Source: Collinsella sp.
GTDB taxonomy: Bacteria; Actinomycetota; Coriobacteriia; Coriobacteriales; Coriobacteriaceae
Assembly (NCBI GenBank): GCA_019414045.1
Contig: DXMW01000017.1
Location: 41,017 to 105,016 of the forward strand
DNA length: 64,000 bases
Reading direction: 5' to 3'
The translations under genes were made by a program, and so were the position numbers. Below are positions 17,693 to 25,229 of this stretch, piece by piece. The stretch's first letter is position 1. Each line of letters begins with the position of its first letter. The notes beneath the pieces were generated by a model that was not told the DNA's origin, made no database searches, and saw only the letters and a list, made by a program, of their open reading frames with translations.

Positions 17693-17903
17693 TTTTCTGA
17701 ATACCGGGCCCGATAACGTTGACTCAGCTCCCGTGTGGCGCCGGAGGGGCGGGATATAAGGTTTATCGCGAGTTCCGCACGAGCCGAAGGCCACTTAATG
17801 TGGCCTTCGTGCGAGCAGGACTGCCCGAGCAGGAAACCTTATATCCCGCCCCTCCGGCGCCACACGGGAGCCGCGCACAAGTTATCCCCCGGCATTCAGA
17901 AAA
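17693..17903. repeat. Giant nested palindrome upstream of groES
   Basis: A perfect 38-bp inverted repeat (17727-17764 with 17834-17871) encloses 69 bp, at the centre of which GAAGGCCAC-TTAAT-GTGGCCTTC (17786-17808) forms an inner hairpin. Outside the perfect arms, imperfect complementarity continues to TTTTCTGAAT (17693-17702) and ATTCAGAAAA (17894-17903), including GATAAC/GTTATC. An AT hairpin CAAAAAAT-AAG-ATTTTTTG (17913-17931) follows. It has no gene inside and no obvious target-site duplication. Confidence 0.9.
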
Positions 17904-18040
17904 TCTAAGTGCCAAAAAATAAGATTTTTTGACTCCGTGTTGTATAACCCGCCATTCGTGGGTACCATTCAACGCGTACGCAAACAAAAAGGGTTAATTC
18001 GCGTGGTATAACCGCGCGGCCCAAAAAGGAGGAGACAAGC

Positions 18041-18334
18041 ATGTCGTCTTTGAAGCCGCTTGCAGATCGTGTTCTGGTCAAGCCCGACGAGGCCGAGCAG
18101 AAGACCGCTTCTGGTCTGTATATCGCCAGCAACGCTCAGGAGAAGCCGCAGCGTGGCACCATCGTTGCCGTTGGCGCCGGCAAGGTCAACGACAAGGGTG
18201 AGCGCATCCCCATGGACGTCAAGGTCGGTGACGTTGTCATCTACGGTAAGTTCGGTGGCAACGAGGTCAAGGTCGACGGCGAGAAGTATCTGCTCATGCG
18301 CGCCGATGACATCTACGCTGTCGTCGAGGCCTAG
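18041..18334 (+). CDS. groES: Co-chaperonin GroES
   Basis: 97 aa, the usual GroES length. It has LKPLADRVLVKPDEAEQKT at the N-terminus, the mobile-loop region SGLYIASNAQEKPQ and the C-terminal YLLMRADDIYAVVE. It caps the GroEL chamber during ATP-driven folding. AAGGAGGAG lies 8 nt before the ATG. A TATAAC at 18007-18012 is a possible -10. I see no CIRCE or HAIR operator upstream. It is about 95 nt before groEL. Confidence 0.97.
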   Translation: MSSLKPLADRVLVKPDEAEQKTASGLYIASNAQEKPQRGTIVAVGAGKVNDKGERIPMDVKVGDVVIYGKFGGNEVKVDGEKYLLMRADDIYAVVEA

Positions 18335-18430
18335 TCTCGTCAGAATCTCTGATTCGTCTTTGAACGCGCCCGCCGCATAGGACTCGGAAGCGGCGACGCG
18401 AGTCACATTTCTTTTGGAGGATTACCCACT

Positions 18431-20068
18431 ATGGCAAAGAACATTACGTTCAACACCGATGCCCGCGCTAAGCTTGCCAAGGGCGTCAACACTCTGGCCG
18501 ACGCCGTTACCGTCACCATGGGCCCCAAGGGTCGCTACGTTGCGCTGCAGCGCACGTTCGGTGCCCCGACCATCACCAACGACGGCGTTTCCGTCGCCAA
18601 GGAGATCGAGCTCGAGGACAACATCGAGAACATGGGCGCTCAGCTGGTGAAGGAGGTCGCCACCAAGACCAACGACACCGTGGGTGACGGCACCACCACC
18701 GCAACCCTGCTCGCCCAGGCCATCGTCAACGACGGCCTGCGCAACGTCGCCGCTGGCGCCAACCCGCTGGCCATCCGTCGCGGCATCGACAAGGCCGTCA
18801 ACGCCGCCGTCGCCGAGATGAAGAAGCAGGCCAAGCCGGTCGAGACCAAGGAGCAGATTGCTTCTGTCGGTACCATTTCTGCCGGTGACCCTGAGGTCGG
18901 CGAGAAGATCGCCGAGGCCATGGAGGTCGTGGGCAAGGACGGCGTCATCACCGTCGAGGATTCCCAGACGTTCGACATCACCATCGACACCGTCGAGGGC
19001 ATGCAGTTCGACAAGGGCTACGTCTCCGCTTACTTCGTCACGGACAACGACCGCATGGAGGCCGTGATGAAGGATCCGTACATCCTCATCACCGACCAGA
19101 AGATCTCCAGCGTTCAGGACATCATGCCCGTCCTCGAGGCTGTCCAGCGCGCTGGCCGTGGCCTGCTCATCATCGCTGAGGACATCGATGGCGAGGCCCT
19201 GCCTACCCTCGTTCTCAACAAGATCCGTGGCGCCCTCAACGTCTGCGCCGTCAAGGCCCCGGGCTACGGCGATCGCCGCAAGCGTATCCTCGAGGACATC
19301 GCCGTCCTCACCGGTGGCCAGGCTGCCCTGGACGAGCTGGGCGTGAAGGTTGCTGACATCACCGCCGATATGCTCGGTACCGCTAAGTCCGTCACCATCT
19401 CCAAGGACAACACCGTCGTCGTCGGCGGCGCTGGCTCCAAGGAGGCCATCGACGCCCGTATCGCTCAGATTAAGGGCGAGATGGAGAACACCACCTCTGA
19501 CTTCGACCGTGAGAAGCTCCAGGAGCGCCTGGCCAAGCTCTCCGGTGGCGTTGCCGTCATCAAGGTCGGCGCTGCTACCGAGTCCGAGCTCAAGGAGATC
19601 AAGCATCGCGTCGAGGACGCCCTGCAGGCTACCCGCGCTGCTGTCGAGGAGGGCATCGTCGCTGGCGGCGGCGTCGCCTTCATGGACGCTGCTCCTGCGC
19701 TCGACGCTGTCGAGATCGACGACCCCGAGGAGAAGATCGGCGTCGATATCGTCAAGAAGGCTCTGACCGCTCCGGTCGCTACCATCGCCAAGAACGCTGG
19801 CTTTGAGGGCGCTGTCGTGGTCGACAAGGTTGCCGAGCTGCCCGCTGGCCAGGGTCTCAACTCTGCCAACGGCGAGTGGGGCGACATGATCGAGATGGGC
19901 GTTCTCGACCCCGTCAAGGTCAGCCGCGTCACCCTGCAGAACGCTGCTTCTGTCGCCAGCCTGATCCTCATCACCGAGGCCACCGTCTCCGATGTGCCCA
20001 AGAACACTCAACTTGAGGATGCTATCGCTGCTGCTACCGCTGGTCAGCAGGGCGGCGGTATGTACTAA
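18431..20068 (+). CDS. groEL: Chaperonin GroEL
   Basis: 545 aa, full length. It has the ATP site GDGTTTATLLAQ near residue 86, VTMGPKGRYVAL near 30, and the C-terminal tail GGGMY, shorter than the GGM repeats of many GroELs. It forms the tetradecameric folding chamber with GroES and is in one operon with it. TTTGGAGG is 11 nt before the ATG. A second giant palindrome begins 27 nt after the stop. Confidence 0.98.
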   Translation: MAKNITFNTDARAKLAKGVNTLADAVTVTMGPKGRYVALQRTFGAPTITNDGVSVAKEIELEDNIENMGAQLVKEVATKTNDTVGDGTTTATLLAQAIVNDGLRNVAAGANPLAIRRGIDKAVNAAVAEMKKQAKPVETKEQIASVGTISAGDPEVGEKIAEAMEVVGKDGVITVEDSQTFDITIDTVEGMQFDKGYVSAYFVTDNDRMEAVMKDPYILITDQKISSVQDIMPVLEAVQRAGRGLLIIAEDIDGEALPTLVLNKIRGALNVCAVKAPGYGDRRKRILEDIAVLTGGQAALDELGVKVADITADMLGTAKSVTISKDNTVVVGGAGSKEAIDARIAQIKGEMENTTSDFDREKLQERLAKLSGGVAVIKVGAATESELKEIKHRVEDALQATRAAVEEGIVAGGGVAFMDAAPALDAVEIDDPEEKIGVDIVKKALTAPVATIAKNAGFEGAVVVDKVAELPAGQGLNSANGEWGDMIEMGVLDPVKVSRVTLQNAASVASLILITEATVSDVPKNTQLEDAIAAATAGQQGGGMY

Positions 20069-20094
20069 GGCCGACAAGGTCTAGAACTCCCACC

Positions 20095-20238
20095 GGGAAT
20101 CCGGGGGCGTGACGGGGTTTCTCTCCGGAACGTCCTCGGACATGCAAAGAGGCTCCGCATCGCGCTTCGCGCTGCGGAGCCTCTTTGCGTCAGTGCGGAA
20201 TGTTCCGGAGAGAAACCCCGTCACGCCCCCGGATTCCC
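20095..20238. repeat. Giant nested palindrome downstream of groEL
   Basis: A perfect 37-bp inverted repeat (20095-20131 with 20202-20238) encloses 70 bp. Exactly concentric with it is a second perfect 16-bp stem (20144-20159 with 20173-20188) capped by GCGC-TT-CGCGC. The inner stem ends CTCTTTGCG on the plus strand and may terminate groESL transcription. The layout matches the palindrome upstream of groES though the sequence differs. Confidence 0.9.
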
Positions 20239-20288
20239 TGCGTTTACGGCCTTGAGGTCGGCGGGCGGAGAAGGACGTGGTCGATAGG

Positions 20289-20440
20289 GATACGTGTCCC
20301 CTTCGCTGTTTCGCGCTTTGCGCGAAAGGCGCGCTACTTTGGGATGGATGGGGAACGTGGTTGTTGCGGTGGCTTTTCCCTTTTGCTGCTTCGCGGCTTT
20401 GCCGCGAAAAGCGCAGCACTTTGGGATGGGCGGGTACGTT
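20289..20440 (+). repeat. Two tandem hairpin repeats ending in ACTTTGGGATGG
   Basis: Unit 1 (about 20289-20350) has TTTCGCGC-TT-TGCGCGAAA and unit 2 (about 20363-20432) TTCGCGG-ctttg-CCGCGAA. Both then read GCGC..[AG]C...CTTTGGGATGG[AG][TC]GGG. The stems differ by compensating changes. The rest of the 20239-20510 interval shows no gene. Confidence 0.6.
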
Positions 20441-20510
20441 ATTGTCGCGCTGCTCTGTCCCGGCCGCATTTCTAGAGCGTTTCCCCCGCCATAAATTACC
20501 CATGGCATAC

Positions 20511-20538
20511 TTGCGCGAAAGCCTACTGGTGCTACACT
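20511..20538 (+). promoter_or_regulatory. Promoter of the riboflavin transport operon
   Basis: TTGCGC (20511-20516), 16-bp spacer, TACACT (20533-20538) preceded by TGC, an extended -10. It lies just upstream of the FMN riboswitch. Confidence 0.6.
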
Positions 20539-20548
20539 TGCAATTGCT

Positions 20549-20728
20549 GTTTCAGGGCGGGGTGAAATTCCCCACTGGCGGTAAATCGGGCGGTGCCAAA
20601 GGGGCGCCGTGGTGCAGGCGAGACGCCTGCGGCCGAGCCGATGAGTCCGCGACCCGTGTGTGCGTTGGTTCGCATGCCGGCTGAACTGGTGAGATTCCAG
20701 TACCAACGGTTAGAGTCCGGATGAAAGA
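20549..20728 (+). promoter_or_regulatory. FMN riboswitch (RFN element)
   Basis: Conserved RFN blocks occur in order: TTCAGGGCGGGGTGAAATTC, CCCCACTGGCGGTAAA, GAGCCGATGAGTCCGCGACCC, GAACTGGTGAGATTCCAGTACC and GTTAGAGTCCGGATGAAAGA. It sits immediately before ribU, as expected for FMN-repressed riboflavin uptake. The aptamer end is only about 5 nt before the ribosome site, so control is probably at translation initiation. Confidence 0.96.
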
Positions 20729-20741
20729 GGCAGGTGATCTT

Positions 20742-21332
20742 ATGTCTGAACAGTCGCAGCATATCCATTTTGAGAACACGAATAGGTGGAGCACCAAACA
20801 GCTCGTTACCATGGCGCTGATGTGCGCCTTGGGTGCCCTGTTTATGTACGTGCAGCTGCCCATCCTTCCTTCGGCGCCGTTTTTGACGTATGACCCGTCG
20901 CTGGTGCCGGCGATGGTGTGCGGGTTTGCGTACGGTCCTAGTGCCGGCACCGCTGTTGCCGCTATGGCTATCGTTATCCATGCGCTCACCACGGGTGACT
21001 GGGTCGGTGCGCTTATGAACTTGGTTGCCACGCTGGGCTATATTCTGCCCGCGGCTATCGTTTACCAGAAGATGCACACCTATAAGGGTGCCGTGATTGG
21101 CCTGGTGCTCGGCGTCATTGCCGCTACAGCGCTGTCTATGGTCGCAAACCTTACCATTGGCGTATGGTTCTGGTATGGCTCGGTCGATGCGATCGCCCCG
21201 CTCATGATTCCTGCCGTACTGCCGTTCAACCTTATCAAGACCGTGCTTAACTCGGTATTGACGCTTGCGGTGTACAAGGCGGTTTCCAACCTCATCACGC
21301 CTAAAAAGGACCAGGTCAAAGGCCGCGCATGA
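20742..21332 (+). CDS. ribU: ECF transporter S component, riboflavin-specific (RibU)
   Basis: 196 aa with about six membrane helices, starting after a short soluble N-terminus. The ALMCALGALFMYVQLPI helix, then the SLVPAMVCGFAYGPSAG segment, are typical of RibU. The FMN riboswitch directly upstream fixes the substrate as riboflavin. ATG 20742 follows AGGCAGGTG; ATG 20721 lies inside the conserved riboswitch end and is not used. The stop overlaps the next ATG by 4 nt (ATGA). Confidence 0.93.
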   Translation: MSEQSQHIHFENTNRWSTKQLVTMALMCALGALFMYVQLPILPSAPFLTYDPSLVPAMVCGFAYGPSAGTAVAAMAIVIHALTTGDWVGALMNLVATLGYILPAAIVYQKMHTYKGAVIGLVLGVIAATALSMVANLTIGVWFWYGSVDAIAPLMIPAVLPFNLIKTVLNSVLTLAVYKAVSNLITPKKDQVKGRA

Positions 21333-23233
21333 TTGAGTGTCGGGGCGTTTCCTTTAGTTATGACGGTGCCGCACCGGCGCTCGACGGCGTCGATCTGAAC
21401 ATCGAGGACGGGGAGTTTTTCTGCATCCTCGGTGGCAATGGGTCGGGCAAGTCGACGTTTGCCAAGCATCTGAATGCACTGTTGCAGCCCGATGCGGGCA
21501 CGGTACGCATCAACGGCATGGATGCGTCCGACCCCGAGCTGGTCTACGACATTCGTTCGACCGCGGGCATGGTGTTCCAGAATCCCGATGATCAGCTGGT
21601 GGCAACGCTTGTCGAAGATGACGTTGCGTTCGGTCCCGAAAACCTTGGCGTGCCATCGGCGCAAATTGCGCAGCGCGTACGCGAGGCGCTGAAGGGCGTG
21701 GGCCTGGTGGGCTTTGAGCGCCACGAGACCCATGCGCTTTCGGGTGGCCAAAAGCAACGCGTGGCGCTTGCCGGCGTGCTTGCCATGGAACCGCGCGTTC
21801 TCATTTTGGACGAGGCTTCCTCGATGCTCGATCCGCGTGGACGTAAGGGCCTCATGAAGGCTTGCCGCGCGTTGCACGCTCGCGGTATGACCATCGTGAT
21901 GATTACGCACTTTATGGAAGAAGCCGCCGAGGCCGATCGTGTCGCGGTGTTTCGGGCGGGGCACGTTGCCATGCTCGGTACGCCCGAGGAAATTTTGACG
22001 CGGGCGGATGAGCTTGCGCAGCTCAACCTGGATATGCCGGAGTCGTGTCGTCTGGGCATGGCGCTTCGTACGAAGGGCGTGCCTGTTCATGCGCAGGTGC
22101 GCGAGGTGGATATGGTCGCTGAGATTGCGCAGGCTTATGCCGAGCGAAGTGGGGCAGACACCGCGGGACAGTCTTCCGCATCCCAGTTGGAAATCGCTGA
22201 CGGCACTGTTCCGGTAGACAACGAGGATAACGCGTCGGAGCCCGTCATCGAACTATCCCATGTTTCGTACAGTTATTCGCTCAGTCCGCGCGAGCGCCAC
22301 CGCTGGCACAAGCGCTCGGCCACTGCGGGCAAATCGAACAAACAAGCCCTTTGGGGAAACGACCCCAGCAGCCCGTGGGCGCTGCGCGATGTATCGCTGA
22401 CGGTGCGTCGCGGCGAGTTCCTGGGCTTGGCAGGCCATACCGGCTCGGGTAAATCGACGCTGGTCCAACATCTCAACGGTTTGATTCGCCCCCAGGAGGG
22501 ATCCGTTCGCGCGCTGGGGTTCGATCTGTCAAACAAAAAAGACGCCGCTGCGGTTAAGGCCAAGGTCGGCGTGGTGTTTCAATATCCTGAGCGTCAGCTG
22601 TTTGCCGAAACCGTGGCGCAGGACGTGGCGTTTGGTCCGCATAACCTTGGCTTGCCGCAAGATGAAGTCGACCGTCGTGTCGAGTCATCGCTCTCACGCG
22701 TGGGCCTCGACCTTGCCGCGACAGGCGACAAGAGTCCCTTTGAGCTTTCGGGCGGTCAGCAACGGCGTGTGGCATTCGCCGGCGTACTCGCCATGGAGCC
22801 TGAAGTCCTGGTACTCGATGAGCCCATGGCGGGGCTCGATCCGGCTGCGCGCAGGGATTTCCTTGAGCTTATCGATCGACTCCATCGCGAGGGCCTGACC
22901 GTTGTCATGGTTTCGCACAGCATGGATGACCTGGCCAATTGCTGCGACCGCATCGTCGTGATGAACGAGGGCGCGGTGTTTGCCGAAGGCACGCCCGCTC
23001 AGGTTTTTGCGCATGCGGATGAGCTTAAATCAATCGGCTTGGGTGTTCCCGCTGCCCAGCGCATGGCGCTGGCGCTTGCGAAGGCAGGCGTGCCGCTGCG
23101 CTTTGACGGCCTCTATACGGTTGAGTCGCTGGCAGACGAGTTGGTGGACCTGCTAATCGGTCGCTCGGGCGGTCCTTCTAACGTCGCGGACATTGCTAAT
23201 TCCAAGACGGTCGCGCGAGAGGAGGGCTGCTGA
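21329..23233 (+). CDS. ECF transporter ATPase, two ABC domains fused (EcfA-EcfA')
   Basis: 634 aa carrying two complete ABC ATPases. Domain 1 has GGNGSGKST (about residue 35), LSGGQKQRVAL and LILDEASSMLDP. Domain 2 has GHTGSGKST (about 370), LSGGQQRRVAF (about 473) and LVLDEPMAGLDP. Most ECF systems use two separate subunits. Domain 2 has an insertion of about 35 mostly charged residues between its first strands (around 320-350). It energises RibU and possibly other S components. Overlaps ribU and ecfT by a few bases. Confidence 0.95.
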   Translation: MIECRGVSFSYDGAAPALDGVDLNIEDGEFFCILGGNGSGKSTFAKHLNALLQPDAGTVRINGMDASDPELVYDIRSTAGMVFQNPDDQLVATLVEDDVAFGPENLGVPSAQIAQRVREALKGVGLVGFERHETHALSGGQKQRVALAGVLAMEPRVLILDEASSMLDPRGRKGLMKACRALHARGMTIVMITHFMEEAAEADRVAVFRAGHVAMLGTPEEILTRADELAQLNLDMPESCRLGMALRTKGVPVHAQVREVDMVAEIAQAYAERSGADTAGQSSASQLEIADGTVPVDNEDNASEPVIELSHVSYSYSLSPRERHRWHKRSATAGKSNKQALWGNDPSSPWALRDVSLTVRRGEFLGLAGHTGSGKSTLVQHLNGLIRPQEGSVRALGFDLSNKKDAAAVKAKVGVVFQYPERQLFAETVAQDVAFGPHNLGLPQDEVDRRVESSLSRVGLDLAATGDKSPFELSGGQQRRVAFAGVLAMEPEVLVLDEPMAGLDPAARRDFLELIDRLHREGLTVVMVSHSMDDLANCCDRIVVMNEGAVFAEGTPAQVFAHADELKSIGLGVPAAQRMALALAKAGVPLRFDGLYTVESLADELVDLLIGRSGGPSNVADIANSKTVAREEGC

Positions 23234-24033
23234 TGGAGGCGTTTTCGTTTGGCAGTTACTATCCCGGCGATAGTGCAATCCACCGCCTGGACCCGCGAAC
23301 CAAGTTGCTCTTGGGCTTTGTGTTTCTGATCACGACGCTCACGGTCAGTGGCTTCCGCGGACTGGTCCCGGTCGCAATTTTCGTTGTGCTGACCTATGCC
23401 GTGTCTCGGGTGCCGGTTCGTCGCGTTCTGTCGTCGATGGCGCCGCTGCTGGCAATCGTCGTCGTGGTCGCGGTGCTCAACTTGTTTACCGATCAGAGTG
23501 GGCGCATCCTGTGGCAGCTCGGCTTTCTGCAGATAAGCGAGGGCTCACTGCGTTCTGCCGCCTTTATGGCGTGCCGCCTGACGTTGATGATGGCCGGCAT
23601 GAGCGCCATTACACTCACCACGCCGACGCTCGACCTCACCGCGGGCTTTGAGCGCCTGCTCGCGCCGTTTGCGCGTGTGGGACTTCCTGCGCACGAGCTC
23701 GGCATGATCATGGGTATCGCGCTACGCTTTATGCCGCAGTTTGCCACTGAGATGAAGCAGACGGCCGATGCACAGGCAAGCCGCGGCGCGCGCGTGACGG
23801 GCGGTCCGCTCGGCGGCGTGCGCATGCTCGGCAGTGTGGCGATTCCGCTGTTCACGGGCGTGTTCCGCCATGCCGAGATGCTGTCTGCCGCCATGGATGC
23901 ACGCTGCTATCACGGCGAGCAGGGCCGCACGCGCCTGCATGCGCTTGCATTTGGCCGCGGCGACGCGTTGGCGGCGGTGGTGACGGCGTTGCTGCTCATC
24001 TGCGTCATCGTCATCAATCTTCAACTTGTTTAG
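23233..24033 (+). CDS. ecfT: ECF transporter transmembrane component EcfT
   Basis: 266 aa, about five or six hydrophobic helices. The coupling-helix signatures are present as ADAQASRGARVTGG and AMDARCYHG, corresponding to the Ala-Arg-Gly motifs that contact the ATPases. It starts on the last base of the ecfA stop codon (TGATG), so it is translationally coupled. With RibU and the fused EcfA it completes a group II ECF importer. Confidence 0.95.
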   Translation: MEAFSFGSYYPGDSAIHRLDPRTKLLLGFVFLITTLTVSGFRGLVPVAIFVVLTYAVSRVPVRRVLSSMAPLLAIVVVVAVLNLFTDQSGRILWQLGFLQISEGSLRSAAFMACRLTLMMAGMSAITLTTPTLDLTAGFERLLAPFARVGLPAHELGMIMGIALRFMPQFATEMKQTADAQASRGARVTGGPLGGVRMLGSVAIPLFTGVFRHAEMLSAAMDARCYHGEQGRTRLHALAFGRGDALAAVVTALLLICVIVINLQLV

Positions 24034-24063
24034 GCGCGATTCGAGCGCAGGAAAGGGGCCCCT

Positions 24064-24510
24064 ATGACCGACAACGATCGCACGGCGCAGCTCGAGCGCG
24101 CCTGTTCGTATCTTAGGCGTATTCCGGCGTGGTATCTTGCCACGATCGACGTGACGGACGGATACCAGCCGCGCGTGAGGCCGTTCTCGTTTGCCATGGT
24201 CGATGATGGCAAGCTGTGGTTTTGCACCTCGCGCGATAAGGACGTGTGGGCGGAGTTGAGCGCGAATCCCAAGTTTGAGCTCTCGGGCTGGAAGCCGGGG
24301 GAATGTTGGATCGTATTGACCGGCGAAGCCGCACTTGAGGACGACGCAGTTGCGAGCGACAAGGTGCGTCAAGCGGGTTTTAAGCACATGGTGGGCATTG
24401 GCGAGGAACACGAGAGTGCCAACGACGGCCGCCTTGCTTTCTTTTCGGTCCGCAATATTGCCGCGCGCTTCTGTGATATCGACGGCAGCGAGGAGCGCCT
24501 GGAGCTCTAG
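24064..24510 (+). CDS. Pyridoxamine 5'-phosphate oxidase-like (split-barrel FMN-binding) protein
   Basis: 148 aa. The split beta-barrel pattern is PAWYLATIDVTDGYQPRVRPF, then DGKLWFCTSRDKDVW, ELSANPKFELS. These proteins bind FMN or related flavins and carry out reductions of unknown substrates. It begins 30 nt after ecfT with GGAAAGGGG upstream, so it probably shares the FMN-riboswitch transcript. A paralogue follows directly. Confidence 0.85.
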   Translation: MTDNDRTAQLERACSYLRRIPAWYLATIDVTDGYQPRVRPFSFAMVDDGKLWFCTSRDKDVWAELSANPKFELSGWKPGECWIVLTGEAALEDDAVASDKVRQAGFKHMVGIGEEHESANDGRLAFFSVRNIAARFCDIDGSEERLEL

Positions 24511-24561
24511 CGCGTCTCAAATTAACTACCCGTTCTGAATTAGCTAATGCCAGGAGGACAC

Positions 24562-24972
24562 ATGGACGGATTGAATACGGTGTTGGAGTATCTGACGTCA
24601 GTGCCGGCATGGTATTTGGCGACGAGCGTTGACGGACAGCCGCATGTGCGTCCGTTTTCGTTTGCGCAGATCCAGGACGGCAAGTTGTGGTTTGTAACGG
24701 CGCGCACCAAAGATGTGTGGCAGGAGCTGCTGCAAAATCAGCGCTTTGAGGCCACGAGTTGGTGGCCGGGCCATGGCTGGCTCATCTTGCGCGGGCGTGC
24801 CGGCTTGGATGACCGGGCTTTAGACAAAATGCGCGAAGCCGGGTGGAAGCATCTAGAGCGCCTGGGCGAGCACTATGAGGGGCCTAACGACCCCACGCTC
24901 GTCTTCTTTAGCGTCGAGGATCCCGAGGCTTTTATCTGCAATCACGACGAATGGGTGCCGGTCGAGCTCTAG
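24562..24972 (+). CDS. Pyridoxamine 5'-phosphate oxidase-like protein, second tandem copy
   Basis: 136 aa, clearly paralogous to the previous protein (PAWYLATS.DGQPHVRPFSFAQIQDGKLWF; TKDVWQELLQNQRFE). ATG 24562 is used because CAGGAGGAC precedes it by 5 nt; ATG 24547 is too far upstream. The pair suggests a tandem duplication. A strong terminator ends the riboflavin operon after it. Confidence 0.85.
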   Translation: MDGLNTVLEYLTSVPAWYLATSVDGQPHVRPFSFAQIQDGKLWFVTARTKDVWQELLQNQRFEATSWWPGHGWLILRGRAGLDDRALDKMREAGWKHLERLGEHYEGPNDPTLVFFSVEDPEAFICNHDEWVPVEL

Positions 24973-25009
24973 CCAGCTGGCTCATCCTAACAACTTGGTT
25001 TTCGCATGG

Positions 25010-25066
25010 GCGGGCCCCGTATTGCCCGACGCCGTTAGGAGCGCCGGTCAATACGGGGCCCGCTCC
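25010..25066 (+). terminator. Terminator of the riboflavin/PPOX operon
   Basis: A perfect 15-bp stem (25010-25024 with 25049-25063) with a 24-nt structured loop, followed by TCCATTT. It is strong structurally, though the T tract is short. Confidence 0.65.
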
Positions 25067-25107
25067 ATTTGTCAATTCCTTCAAGCGAATGTGTCGGGAA
25101 TGTTTCA

Positions 25108-25144
25108 ATGCATGAATATGCAAGCCATTTACGTGTTCATGCAT
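25108..25144 (+). promoter_or_regulatory. Candidate ArgR operator upstream of argC
   Basis: ATGCATGAA (25108-25116) and TTCATGCAT (25136-25144) form a perfect 9-bp inverted repeat. The left half is also TGCAT-GAAT-ATGCA, similar to ARG boxes. The position, 86-122 nt before argC, fits ArgR control of arginine genes. Inference from pattern and context. Confidence 0.5.
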
Positions 25145-25229
25145 CTTTTGGTGCTAAAGTTTCAACCCACTTCATAACGACCGCTGCGAAATGCGCATCG
25201 GTGCATAAATTGCAGACAAGGAGTCTGAT

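Noticed and set aside
17226..17759. 177-codon frame upstream of groES
   Set aside because: No ribosome site, Cys/Arg-rich random-looking sequence, and it ends inside the giant palindrome.
17904..18040. Heat-shock operators (CIRCE or HAIR) before groES
   Set aside because: I looked for the CIRCE inverted repeat (TTAGCACTC) and the CTTGAGT half-sites and found neither.
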